64,000 bases of DNA, taken from Bubalus kerabau. Taxonomy: Eukaryota; Chordata; Mammalia; Artiodactyla; Bovidae. The notes under the pieces were generated by a model that did not search any database, was not told where the DNA came from, and saw only the letters and a program-made list of their open reading frames with translations. Location: NCBI RefSeq assembly GCF_029407905.1, contig NC_073628.1:51047501-51111500 (forward strand), in the 5' to 3' direction. The position numbers and the translations under genes are program-made. Of this stretch, positions 11,866-22,017 are shown piece after piece (position 1 is the first letter of the stretch; each line of letters starts with the position of its first letter).

Positions 11866-12792
11866 ATGAAGAGACAGAGGAATACCCAGCAGATAAAGGA
11901 ACAGGATAAAAGCCCACCAAACCAAACAAAAGAGGAAGAGATAGGGAATCAACCTGATAAAGAATTCCGAATAATGACAGTGAAATTGATCCAAAATCTT
12001 GAAATCAAAATGGAATCACAGATAAATAGCCTGGAGACAAAGATTGAGAAGATGCAAGAAAGGTTTAACAAGGACCTAGAAGAAATAAAAGAAAGTCAAT
12101 ATATAATGAATAATGCAATAAATGAAATTAAAAACACTCTGGAGGCAACAAATAGTAGAATAACAGAGGCAGAAGATAGGATTAGTGAATCAGAAGATAG
12201 AATGGTAGAAATAAATGAATCAGAGAGGATAAAAGAAAAATGAATTAAAAGAAATGAGGACAATCTCAGAGACCTCCAGGACAATATTTAATGCTACAAC
12301 ATTCGAATCATAGGAGTCCCAGAAGAAGAAGACAAAAAGAAAGACCATGAGAAAATACTTGAAGAGATAATAGTTGAAAACTTCCCTAAAATGGGGAAGG
12401 AAATAATCACCCAAGTCCAAGAAACCCAGAGAGTTCCAAACAGGAAAAACCCAAGGCGAAACACCCCAAGACACATATTAATCAAATTAACAAAGATCAA
12501 ACACAAAGAACAAATATTAAAAGCAGCAAGGGAAAAACAACAAATAACACACAAGGGAATTCCCATAAGGATAACAGCTGATCTTTCAATAGAAACTCTT
12601 CAAGCCAGGAGGGAATGGCAAGACATACTTAAAGTGATGAAAGAAAATAACCTACAGCCCAGATTATTGTACTCAGCAAGGATATCATTCAAATATGAAG
12701 GAGAAATCAAAAGCTTTTCAGACAAGCAAAAGCTGAGAGAATTCAGCACCACCAAACCAGCTCTCCAACAAATACTAAAGGATATTCTCTAG
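11866..12792 (+). pseudogene. L1-BT ORF1 (RNA-binding protein), two stops
   Basis: ORF1p is the RNA chaperone that trimerises and coats L1 RNA. The frame begins ATGAAGAGACAGAGG and keeps one phase to its end at 12792, which would be 308 residues. TGA at 12241 (codon 126, a C-to-T change at a CpG in an arginine codon is the likely cause) and TAA at 12289 (codon 142) interrupt it. The first 125 codons encode the basic N-terminus and coiled coil. The downstream part, open from 12391, encodes the RNA-binding and C-terminal domains, including RREWQDI and GEIKSFSDKQKLREF. There is no frameshift, so decay is by point changes only. Confidence 0.9.
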
Positions 12793-12843
12793 ACAGGAAA
12801 CACAAAAACGGTGTATAAAATTGAACCCAAAACAATTAAGTAA

Positions 12844-13890
12844 ATGGCAACGGGATCATACTTATCAATAATTACCTTAAACGTAAATGGGTTGAATGCC
12901 CCAACCAAAAGACAAAGACTGGCTGAATGGATACAAAAACAAGACCCCTTCATATGTTGTCTACAAGAGACCCACCTCAAAACAGGGGACACATACAGAC
13001 TGAAAGTGAAGGACTGGAAAAAGATTTTCCATGCAAATAGGGACCAAAAGAAAGCAGGAGTAGCAATACTTATATCAGATAAAATAGACTTTAAAACAAA
13101 GGCTGTGAAAAGAGACAAAGATGGTCACTACATAATGATCAAAGGATCAATCCAAGAAGAAGATATAACAATTATAAATATATATGCACCCAATACGGGA
13201 GCACCGCAGTATGTAAGACAAACGCTAACAAGTATGAAAGGAGAAATTAACAATAACACAATAATAGTGGGAGACTTTAATACCCCACTCACACCTATGG
13301 ATAGATCAACTAAACAGAAAGTTAACAAGGAAACACAAACTTTAAACAATACAATAGACCAGTTAGACCTAATTGATATCTATAGGACATTTCATCCCAA
13401 AACAATGAATTTCACCTTTTTCTCAAGCGCACATGGAACTTTCTCCAGGATAGATCACATCCTGGGCCATAAAGCTAGCCTTGGTAAATTCAAAAAAATA
13501 GAAATCATTCCAAGCATCTTTTCTGACCACAATGCAATAAGATTAGATCTCAATTACAGGAGAAAAACTATTAAAAATTCCAACATATGGAGGCTAAACA
13601 ACACGCTGCTGAATAACCAACAAATCACAGAAGAAATCAAAAAAGAAATCAAAATATGCATAGAAACTAATGAAAACGAAAACACAACAACCCAAAACCT
13701 ATGGGACACTTTAAAAGCAGTCCTAAGGGGAAAGTTCATAGCAATACAGGCATACATCAAGAAACAAGAAAAAAGTCAAATAAATAACCTAACCTTACAC
13801 CTAAAGCAACTAGAAGAGGAAGAAATGAAGAACCCCAGGGATAGTAGAAGGAAAGAAATCTTAAAAATTAGGGCAGACATCAGCAGGTGA
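12844..13890 (+). pseudogene. L1-BT ORF2, endonuclease only (348 aa)
   Basis: ORF2p normally has endonuclease, reverse transcriptase and a C-terminal region of about 1,275 residues. This open frame of 348 codons holds the whole apurinic-like endonuclease (residues 1 to about 240) and part of the linker. By alignment to remembered human L1, the catalytic set appears intact: N13, E42, D144 and N146 (GDFN), D204 (SRID), D228 and H229 (SDH). After residue 347 a deletion joins the linker to the far C-terminus in another phase, giving TGA at 13888. A nicking-only product is conceivable but unproven. It starts 51 bases after the ORF1 stop. Confidence 0.9.
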
Positions 13891-14065
13891 ATGGATAAGA
13901 AAGCTGTGGTACATATACACAATGGAGTATTACTCAGCCATTAAAAAGAATACATTTGAATCAGTTCTAATGAGGTGGATGAAACTGGAGCCTATTATAC
14001 AGAGTGAAGTAAGCCAGAAAGAAAAACACCAATACAGTATACTAACGCATATATATGGAATTTAG
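13889..14065 (+). pseudogene. L1-BT ORF2 C-terminal fragment
   Basis: In the frame one base off from the endonuclease, this encodes EWIRKLWYIYTMEYYSAIKK and continues to a TAG at 14063-14065. This matches the C-terminus of mammalian L1 ORF2p. Its presence directly after the linker proves an internal deletion rather than 3' truncation. Confidence 0.9.
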
Positions 14066-14408
14066 AAAGATGGTAACAATAACCCTGTGTACGAGACAGC
14101 AAAAGAGACACTGATGTATAGATCAGTCTTATGGACTCTGCGGGAGAGGGAGAGGGTGGGGAGATTTGGGAGAACAGCATTGAAACATGTATAATATCAT
14201 GTATGAAACGAGTCGCCAGTCCAGGTTCGATGCACGATACTGGATGCTAGGGGCTGGTGCACTGGGACGACCCAGGGGGGAGGGTGTGGGGAGGGGGGAG
14301 GGAGGGGGGTTCAGGATGGGGGGCACGGGTGTACCTGTGGCGGATTCATTTCGATGTTTGGCAGAGCTAATACAATATTGTAAAGTTTAAAAATAAAATT
14401 AAAAAAAA
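14066..14408 (+). other. L1-BT 3' UTR and A tail
   Basis: It contains the G-rich polypurine tract (14275-14330), AATAAA at 14392-14397 and an A-rich tail to 14408. The last 60 bases are nearly the same as the small antisense L1 insert at 36486-36548, so the two belong to the same L1 group. Confidence 0.9.
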
Positions 14409-14421
14409 AAGAATCCTTGCA
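14409..14421 (+). repeat. Target-site duplication, right copy (L1-BT)
   Basis: An exact second copy of the 13 bases at 8602-8614, directly after the A tail; the first two A bases could equally belong to the tail. Confidence 0.93.
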
Positions 14422-15395
14422 TCCCTGGAATAAACCCAACTTGATCATGATATATAGCTTTATGATGTGTTGCTGAATTTTGTTCGCTAAAATTTTGTTG
14501 AGGATTTTTGCATCTATGTTCATCAGTGATATTGGCCTATAGTTTTCTTTTTTGCGTGTTGTCTTTGTCTGGTTTTGGCATCAGGGTGATGGTGGCCTTG
14601 TAGAATGAATTTGGAAGTGTTCCTTCCTCTGCAATTTTTTGAAAGAGTTTTAGAAGGATAGGCATTAGCTCTTCTCTAAATGTTTGATAGAATTCTCATG
14701 TGAAGCCGTCTGGCCCTGGTCTTTTGTTTTTTGGTGAGATTTTTGATCATAGCTTCAATTTCAGTGCTTGTTGAGTTGTTCATAATTTCTATTTTTTCCT
14801 GGTTCAGTCTTAGAAGATTGAACTTTTCTAAGAATCTGTCCATTTCTTCCAGGTTATCCATTTTATTGCCATATAGTTGTTTGTAATAATCTTTGTATTT
14901 CTGCCTTTTCTGTTGTAACTTCTCCTTTTTCATATCTAATTTTGTTGATTTGATTCATCTCTCTTTTTGTCTTAATGAGTCTGGCTAAAGGCTTGTTGAT
15001 TTTGTTTGTCTTCTCAAAGAACCATTTTTTAGTTTTATTAATATTTACTACTGTTTCTTTCATTTCTTTTTCATTTCTTTCTGCTCAGATCTTTATGATT
15101 TCTTTCCTTCTACTAATTTTGGGGTTTTTTTTTTTTGTTTTTTTTTTTTTTTTGCTCTTCTTTTTTCAGCTTTTCTTCTACTCCAGCTTTCTTTTGCTTT
15201 CTATTTGCATGGAATATATTTTCCATCCTCTCACTTTCAGTCTATATGTGTCTTAAGGTCTGAAGTGGGTTTCTTGTAGACAGCATATATGTGGGTCTTG
15301 TTTTGTATCCCTTCAGCCAGTCTGTGTCTTGTGGTTGGAGCATTTAATCCATTTACATTTAAAGTAATTATTGATTTTTTTTTTCCTCTTGCCAT
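14422..15395 (-). pseudogene. Antisense L1 ORF2 N-terminal part, endonuclease lost
   Basis: Minus-strand ORF2 begins at about 15395 and shows the NVNGLNAP and LAEGIQ start of the endonuclease. Near 15180 it runs into a long A-rich stretch (15121-15165 on the plus strand is nearly all T) and resumes after the endonuclease. The frames at 15063-14863 and 14933-14676 carry the KWFFEK linker and the upstream RT region. Most of the catalytic endonuclease is therefore missing. Confidence 0.82.
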
Positions 15396-15453
15396 TTTCT
15401 TAATTGTTTGGCATTGATTTATTAGATCTTTTTTCTTCTCTTGTATTTTTTGA

Positions 15454-16343
15454 CTATATAAGTCTCTTTAACATTTGTTGTAAAGCTGGTTTGATGGTAC
15501 TGAATTCTCTTAACTTTTGCTTGTCTGAAAAGCTTTTTATTTCTCCCTCAATTTTTAATGAGATTCTTGCTGGGTACAGTGATCTTGGTTGTAGATTCTT
15601 CCCTTTCAGTACTTTAAATATATCCTGCCATTCCCTTCTGACCTGCAGAGTTTCTGCTGAAAGATCAGCTGTTAAGCACATGGGGTTTCCCTTGTATGTT
15701 ACTTGTTGCTTCTCCCTTGCTGCTTTTAAGATTCTTTCTTTGTGTTTAGTCTTTGTTAATTTGATTAGTATGTGTCTTGGCATGTTTCTCCTTGGGTTTA
15801 TCCTGTACAGGACTCTTTGCACCTCTTGGACTTGATTGACTATTTCTTTTTCCATGTTGGGGAAATTTTCAACTATAATTGCTTCAAAAATTTTCTCATA
15901 CCCTTTCTTTTTCTCTGCTTCTGGGACTTCTATAATTCGAATGTTGGTATGTTTGTTATTGTCCTAGAGGTCTCAGAGACTATCCTCAGTTCTTTTCATT
16001 CTGTTTACTTTATTCTGCCCTTCAGAAGTTATTTCCACCACTTAACTTCCAGCTCACTGATTTGTTCTTCTGCTTCAGATATTTTGCCATTGATTCCTTC
16101 TAGAGTATTTTTAATTTCAGTAATTGTATTGTTTGTCTCTGTCTGTTTATTCTTTAATTCTTCTAGGTCTTTGTTAATTGATTGTTGCATTTTCTCTATT
16201 TTGTTTTCAAGGTTTTTGATCATCTTTACTACCATTATTCTGAATTCTTTTTCAGGTAGTTTGCCTAGTTCCTCTTCATTTATTTGGACTTCTGTGTTTC
16301 CAGTTTGTTCCTTCATTTGTGTAGTATTTCTTTGCCTTTTCAT
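15454..16343 (-). pseudogene. Antisense L1 ORF1, frame broken
   Basis: The minus-strand frame 16343-16029 encodes the N-terminus (MKRQRNTTQMKEQ) and coiled coil. The frame 15855-15454 encodes the RNA-binding and C-terminal domains. The join at about 15860-16028 is out of phase. It is clearly a different, older copy than the sense L1 ORF1 at 11866, to which it can be aligned. Confidence 0.88.
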
Positions 16344-17121
16344 TATTTTTTTTTAACTTATCGTGTTTGAAGTCTCCTTTTCCCAGGCTTCAAGATTGAA
16401 TTCTTTCTTCCTTTTTGTTTCTTCCTTCCTAAGGTTTGTCCAGTGGTTTGTGTAAGCTTTGCATAGGGTGAGATTTGTGCTGAGTTCTGTTTGTTTTTTT
16501 TTGTTTGTTTTTCCTCTGATGGGCAAGGCTGAGTGAGGTGGTAATCCTGCCTCCTGATGATTGGATTTGTATTTTTGTTTTGTTTGTTGCTTGGATGAGG
16601 CGTCCTGAATAGGGTGCTACTGCTGGTTGGGTGATGCCGGGTCTTATATTCAAGTGGTTTCCTTTGTGTGAATTCTCACTATTTGATACTCCCTAGGGCT
16701 AGTTCTCTGGTTGTCTAGGGCCTTGAAGTCAGTGCTCCCACTCCAAGGGCTCAGGGCTTGATCTTGTTGGTGGTTTACCATCAGGAAAACGTGCTGCTGA
16801 TCCACATGTGGACTGTTCAGATTTTTGTGAAAACAAGCTAGCAAAATATGTGTCACTCCATCCTTCAGCTCAGGAACTCCTCTTGGACCTGAGTTCACTC
16901 CATGGAAGAAAAGGGGAGCAGGAGAACCCCAGCACCTTTCACCATTGAGGACCCCACAAAGGCCTCATTGCTCCTGTGGACTCCTGCAGCTTCTGCCAGT
17001 GAGACTCTCCCAAGCCTTTACCAACATGAACCACAGCTAAGGAGATTCTGAGAGCCCCTGCCACTCAGTCTCTCTGGAGCCAATATTACCATGAATAAAC
17101 CACCTCCCTCCAGGCCCTGTA
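16344..17121 (-). mobile_element. Antisense L1 5' UTR
   Basis: GT-rich and later GC-moderate sequence upstream of ORF1 on the minus strand. The part to about 16790 resembles older ruminant L1 leaders. The end at 17121 is chosen from the candidate target-site duplication and is less certain. Confidence 0.55.
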
Positions 17122-17154
17122 TGAACTTGTATTTTTATAAATGTAGAAATAGGA

Positions 17155-17180
17155 GTGTGTGTGTGTGTGTGTGTGTGTGT
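17155..17180. repeat. (GT)n microsatellite
   Basis: About 13 uninterrupted GT units, just outside the antisense L1. Confidence 0.95.
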
Positions 17181-17639
17181 TGCAGATTGTGTTCTCTGGA
17201 AACAAACACTGAGATGAAGTTTGGAGTGTAGGATATTTATTAGGGGTCAAAATATGTAGAAGGGGATGGATTGGGCAGAAGGGGACATTGAACTGCAGTG
17301 CTGGCCCAGGACTGTCTTGGTCAGCTCGGCTCTGGAGCGTACATGGCCTCTCAGAGTTGCTCCCTTTGGACCAAAATGACTAATCTTTATCCCCTGTCCT
17401 CAGTCAGTCATTAGATGAGGGCTGGCTGAAAAGGTGAGATTTGGGCAAGGCCTGTCTCTGCAACAAGTCCTTCCTTGTAGGGGGATCTGAGTTGTACATT
17501 TTGATGTCCACCACGATACCTGTGTGTGTGTGTGTGTGTGTGTGCATGTGTACACACACACACACGTTTCTTAGCTCTGAGAGGGCCTAAGAACAATGAC
17601 ACCCCAGCAGACTGAGCACATACAGGAACCAAGACTCCT
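17181..17639. repeat. Probable old repeat plus (TG)n(CA)n
   Basis: The start resembles the end of an ancient mammalian LTR or DNA element, but I cannot name it. A TG run with a CA run (17521-17567) forms a near-palindromic microsatellite. No gene is seen. Confidence 0.45.
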
Positions 17640-17837
17640 CAGAAAATGGCTAATTACAGGGCTGATGCAGGGAAAGCATAAGATACACCTTCAACATTTT
17701 GTGCCAAAAAGTAAGAAACTGGTCCAAAAATGATGAGTATCTGTCAAAGGAACATGGGCACCATCTTAAAAGGGCTCATCTTTGCCAAATCTGCAACATT
17801 TCAGCATCAAAATAAATAAGGATAGTAACAAGTTATA

Positions 17838-18110
17838 CAGAGAAGGCATTGGCACCCCACTCCAGTACTCTTACCTGGAAAATCCCATGGGTGGAGGAGC
17901 CTGGTGGGCTGCAATCCATGGGGTCGCTAAGAGTCTGACACAACTGAGCAACTTCACTTTCACTTTTCACTTTCATGCATTGGAGAAAGAAATGGCAACC
18001 CACTCCAGTGTTCTTGCCTGGAGAATCCCAGGGACGGAGGAGCCTGGTGGGCTGCCGTCTATGGGGTCGCACAGAGTCGGACGTGACTGAAGTGACTTAG
18101 CAGTAGCAGC
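17838..18110 (+). mobile_element. BOV-A2 SINE
   Basis: A full dimer in sense orientation with the TTCACTTTCACTTTTCACTT linker. It has an exact 11-base target-site duplication, aacaagttata, at 17827-17837 and 18111-18121. Confidence 0.96.
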
Positions 18111-18393
18111 AACAAGTTATAGGTCACAGAATAAAACAGGGATTCATGAATGCACACTCATAATAATAAAGAAATTAAGGATAAAGGAAGGATTGATCTT
18201 ATCATAGAAAAACAGCTAATAAATATAAAGGGTTAATGGAACTAAACAAATTGGCAATTATAACAAGAACAATTGACTCAGCAAGATTCATCAACAGATG
18301 CTAAAAGTAGTAGGCAAAAATTTCAGGACATGTAAAAAGTCTTGAACTATCTCCTATAAAATGCGTATTGATGACTTACAAGGTATAAAAGTC

Positions 18394-18828
18394 TTGTCGT
18401 TGTTCAGTCACTAAGTTGTGTCTGACTCTGCAACCCCATGGACTGCAGCATGCCAGGCTTCCTGGTCCTCCACTATCTCCTGGAGTTTGCTCAAATTCAC
18501 TTCCATTGAGCTAATGATGCCATCCAAACATCTCATCTTCTGTAAATCTCTTCTTTTGCCTTCAGTCTTTCCCAGCATCTGGGTCTTTTCCAATGAGTCA
18601 GTTCTTCGCATCAGATGGCCAAAGTATTGGAGCTTCAGCTTCAGCTCCAGTCCTTCCAGTGAATATTCAGGGTTGATTTCTTTTAGGATTCACTGGTTTG
18701 ATCGCCTTGCTGTCCAAGGGACTCTCAAGCGTCTTCTCCAGCACTACACTTCAAAAGCATCAGTTCTTCAGTGCTCAGTCCTCTGTATGGTCCAACTCTC
18801 ACATCTGTACATGACTACTGGAAAAAGT
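18394..18828 (-). mobile_element. BovB LINE 3' end
   Basis: The antisense BovB tail and C-terminal coding part, 5'-truncated near the TACATGACTACTGGAAAAA segment. The minus-strand frame is broken. No convincing target-site duplication is seen. Confidence 0.9.
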
Positions 18829-19117
18829 AGAGAATTTTGGTTAGCACTGTCTTAATGCATGATAACAGAATGGAACATCTCTTTTATCATCTCTAGTGAT
18901 CAGACAAATCACCACCACATGCCTCTTGATATGATTCACTGAGAAGAACACAGCATCACTTCTGTGATATTCCTGCCACAAAGTGTATAAACTAAATCTA
19001 AGCATAAGCAAGTATCAGACAAACCTCAAATGAAAGACATTCTAAAAAGTAACCAGCCTGTACTGTTAAAAAAAAAAAATTACACTATAGTCATGGAATA
19101 CCAAATAAAGATGGAGG

Positions 19118-19345
19118 GAGCTTCCCTGGTGGCTCAGTAGTAAAGAATCTACCTGCCATACGGTAGACATGAGTTCGATCTGTGATCCAGGAGAATCCCA
19201 CATGCCACGAAGCAACTAAGCCTTCACTCCACAGCTACTGAGTCCAGGAACTCTGGAGCCTGTGAGCTGCTGCAAAAGATTAGCATGATGCAGTGAAGAT
19301 TCCATAGGCTGCAGCTAAGACCTGGCATAGCCAAATAAATGAATA
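19118..19345 (+). mobile_element. CHR-type tRNA SINE
   Basis: The head gagcttccctggtggctcag and the A/B-box region of tRNA-derived ruminant SINEs are clear, followed by the CHR body and the A-rich tail near AAATAAATGAATATAAA. It is diverged. Confidence 0.75.
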
Positions 19346-19640
19346 TAAAGCCATAATTACAGAGAGCAAATGACGAGGCAGATGTGGTAAAACGTTAATC
19401 CCACATGAGGGAAAAGGGGTTAGAGAATGGAGGGTGGAGGCTATACAGAAGTTATTTTACTATTCTTGCCACTCTTCTGTAAATTTGAAATAATTTCTGC
19501 AAAATTATATTAAAGAATTATATTTTAATCAAATGATGTTCAGTCAGATTGTGGCTCCCCTCCTTTTCTGCTGGATCTACTGTGAGTCAACCCCTTTCAC
19601 CTTCCACAGAGTTGGAGAAATACTGAAAATCCACGTCTCT

Positions 19641-19696
19641 TTTGTCTCCTGGATTGACAGGTGGGTTCTTTACCACTAGCGCCACCTGGGAAGCCC
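19641..19696 (-). mobile_element. Bov-tA SINE head fragment
   Basis: About 55 bases of the tRNA-derived head in reverse (ggttctttaccactagcgcc). The head includes a CTCF-like sequence at 19674-19693, described among the findings. Confidence 0.7.
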
Positions 19697-20089
19697 AAAG
19701 GAAAGACATGAACACAAGTCTTCATTTGTGATCCCACGTAACTCAAAGCAATCTCTGAATTCTTGCCACCTCCTCCTGTCTGTGGAGAAGTGAAGAAGCT
19801 TCTTTTTCACTCTTCTCCTCAGAAAGCTGAGCTTTTCCAGGGAAATACTTTTCTGTTTGTTTTGTTATGAGCAAAGTAGGTAGCAAAACACTGATAAAGT
19901 AATGTCTAACGTGCATTACTAGAAATTAAATGTGGTTTCTTTAAAATGCTAAGTCATTAGTTTTTTTTTTTTAATATTAAGCATTGAACCTCTAAAAATT
20001 AGTCTTAAATAATTCAACTTAAAAACCATGATTGGGTCACATGAAAGCAGTTATTTTACTACCTCTGTTTTGGTACAAATGAGCTTATC
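19697..20089. other. Unassigned AT-rich DNA
   Basis: No gene or named repeat is seen. There is a poly(T) run at about 19962-19971. Confidence 0.4.
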
Positions 20090-20395
20090 TGCAAACGGAT
20101 TCACAGCCTTAGAGACCAAACTCCTGGTTACCAGAGGGGAAAGCTGGAGGGAGAAGGGAGAGTTAGGGAGCTTGGGGCGGACATGCGCACTCTGCTGCGT
20201 TTAACACGCGCGGCTGACAGCCCTATCGGGCAGCACAAGGAGCCCTGCTCAGTGTTCCAGGGGAGTCTGGGGAGAATGGATACATGTCCATGTGTGGCTG
20301 AGTCCCTTCGCTCTTCACCTGAAATAATCACAGCATTGCAAATTGGCTATACCCCAATACAAAATAAAAAGGTTTTAAAAATAAATAAAATGAAT
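20090..20395 (+). mobile_element. L1 3' end, older type
   Basis: The sequence ends in GGCTATACCCCAATACAAAA followed by an A/T tail, the usual finish of older artiodactyl L1s. Around 20180-20230 is an unusually CpG-rich block for an L1 tail. Confidence 0.7.
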
Positions 20396-20575
20396 AACCA
20401 AGTCCCTACTGTATAGCACAAGGAACTCTGTTCAGCATTATGTAACAACCTAAATGCGAAAAGAATTTGGATGAGAATGGATACATGAATCACTTTGCTG
20501 TATACCTGAAACTGACACAATATTGTTAATCAACTATACTCCAATATAAAATAAGCAGCTAAAACTAAAATAAAA
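20396..20575 (+). mobile_element. Second L1 3' end, older type
   Basis: Another L1 tail directly after the first. It contains ccctactgtatagcacaagg and ends with CAACTATACTCCAATATAAA and an A-rich tail. It may be an independent insertion into the tail of the first. Confidence 0.75.
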
Positions 20576-20577
20576 TT

Positions 20578-20690
20578 ACCTCCCTTTCCCCTCTCTTCCT
20601 TCCTTCGCTCTTTCCATCCTTTCTTTCTTCTTTCCTCCCTCCCTTTCTTCCTCGCTGCCACTATCCCTTCCTTCCTTCCTTTTTGGTGGC
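20578..20690. repeat. Polypyrimidine (CCTT-rich) tract
   Basis: More than 100 bases are almost purely C and T, with CCTTCCTTCC motifs at the end. It follows the L1 A tail and may have grown from it. Confidence 0.85.
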
Positions 20691-22006
20691 AAAGAAGCAC
20701 TATGTGTGTGTAACCTCCCCAAGCAGACTCCCTGAGGTAGGGATTCGGGTTCACAACGTTGTCCCCCACAACACCTACCAGCGTTCTAGCCTTTCCCGTG
20801 GGTGACAACAGAGGTCCCTGGCGGTGCTGAGAAGGACAATGAGTCCCTTCCAGAGATTCATCTGAACTGTTACCATCGCTGATCTGAGAGTCAGGGTGGA
20901 ACCAATCCTGACAAAGAGCCCACGCTGCTCCGATGGAAGCAAAGTTCGCCTCCACAACTTCCGATGTCACGGAGCAGTTTATTGCAGAGGGCAAGGATGT
21001 GAGGAGCTGGCTGTGAACCCACTTAGCAACATTTTTCTCTTGGGCTCTTCAGTGTCAAAAGCTCTCAGCCTGACATTTTCAAGGGCCCTGCTGTGTTTCT
21101 CCTTAGGGAAGATTAATAATGCCCATCAGGATTTTCTATGCCTGTTTACTTGTTGTCAGGTAAGTTCCATCTCTTCCTTAAACTCTACAAGAAGAAAGTT
21201 CAGGGCTGGTTATGTGAGTAATTCATTAACAGAGTCTGCTGCACATAAGTGCAATGGTGAGGAAACCACTAGTCACCACCCGTCACCTGAGGGGACCAGG
21301 GAAGCCTGCAGACCTGAACGCAGGCTCTCAGATTCTGTCAGAGCCTCTGGCCTTGGGCATGAGCATCAGGGGTAGTGTTTCGGGAAACAAAACACACACT
21401 AACAAAATGTATGTGAACTGTCTTAAAATCATAATACATATATTAAATCAACTTAATTCTTTTCAATATTTAAAATAAACTTTTCTCTGCTTTTTGGTAA
21501 CTTCCTAGTGACATTGCACCGCAGTGGTTTTGCAGATGAATGGACCTCAGGTAAATGTTGCTCAAGGAGCAGAAAGAAGCCCCTTTTCCTTTGCTCCAAT
21601 GTTTCTTCTTTCTCCACCAAAAGACTGTACTCAAATTGACCAACAATTAATATTTTTAATTGAGGTATAATGTATATACAGTAAAACCAAACATTCAAAA
21701 TTTTAATTATTAATTGTATTAACTAAATAAATAATATTAAGTAATTCTATTTGAATGATATTAAAGTATATCAATAAAAAGGGATACATCCAGGCATATT
21801 GGAATTTACCATCTCAAATTCCATCACTTTGTTGTCCCAAGACTTCTCCTTTTCCCTAAAACTTATACACATTAACTGGTATTTTTTTGCAAAAACAGTG
21901 TACTCTAAATTATCACTTTATGGAAAATAATAAAGCAAAAAGTGTGGCATATAACCCTTTCAGTGCACCCTAGGGATTTAATTTTAAGCGTTTATGCAGG
22001 TGTTTT
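20691..22006. other. Single-copy DNA with a possible exon
   Basis: Mostly repeat-free, apart from a weak L1-like patch at 21645-21720. A plus-strand frame is open from 20896 to 21375 (159 codons) with no recognisable product. Inside it, 21107-21159 is flanked by good splice-site-like sequences. I do not call a gene. Confidence 0.35.
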
Positions 22007-22013
22007 ACAACTA

Positions 22014-22017
<4 letters not shown>

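Larger units (their letters stand above)
8615..14408 (+). mobile_element. L1-BT LINE with internal ORF2 deletion
   Basis: A young-looking L1 of bovine type. It begins with GGGGAGGAGCTAAGATGGCG, the standard 5' start of this family. It has a long 5' UTR (8615-11865), ORF1 (11866-12792), ORF2 cut short at 13890, a retained ORF2 C-terminus (to 14065), a 3' UTR with a G-rich tract, and an A tail. It is 5.8 kb long against roughly 8.4 kb for a full family member (remembered value). The difference is almost exactly the missing reverse transcriptase part of ORF2. A 13-base target-site duplication flanks it. Confidence 0.96.
5438..17121 (-). mobile_element. Older antisense L1, host of nested insertions
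   Basis: Read on the minus strand this is an L1: 5' UTR (about 17121-16344), ORF1 (16343-15454), ORF2 remnants, and a 3' UTR ending in an A-rich tail at 5438-5446. The element itself is about 5.1 kb once a sense BovB tail (6496-7266) and a sense L1-BT (8615-14408) are removed. The flanks tgaacttgca (5428-5437) and tgaacttgta (17122-17131) are a candidate target-site duplication with one change, which would make it 5'-complete or nearly so. The outer 5' boundary is the least certain point. Confidence 0.8.
17640..19545 (+). mobile_element. Old L1 3' UTR, broken by younger inserts
   Basis: Three segments (17640-17837, 18122-18393 and 18829-19117 with 19346-19545) read as one diverged sense-strand L1 3' UTR. 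The ending is ctgtaaatttgaaataattt then an A-rich stretch. A BOV-A2, a BovB tail and a CHR SINE interrupt it. Divergence is high. Confidence 0.45.

Noticed and set aside
12844..13890. 348-codon frame as a novel endonuclease gene
   Set aside because: It lies at the exact position of L1 ORF2 with an L1 leader, ORF1, C-terminus and tail around it. It is a deletion product of L1, not a new gene.
17838..18110. tRNA gene calls in SINE heads and bodies
   Set aside because: The tRNA-like boxes belong to CHR and Bov-tA SINEs; BOV-A2 lacks even those. No intact cloverleaf with an anticodon arm was seen.
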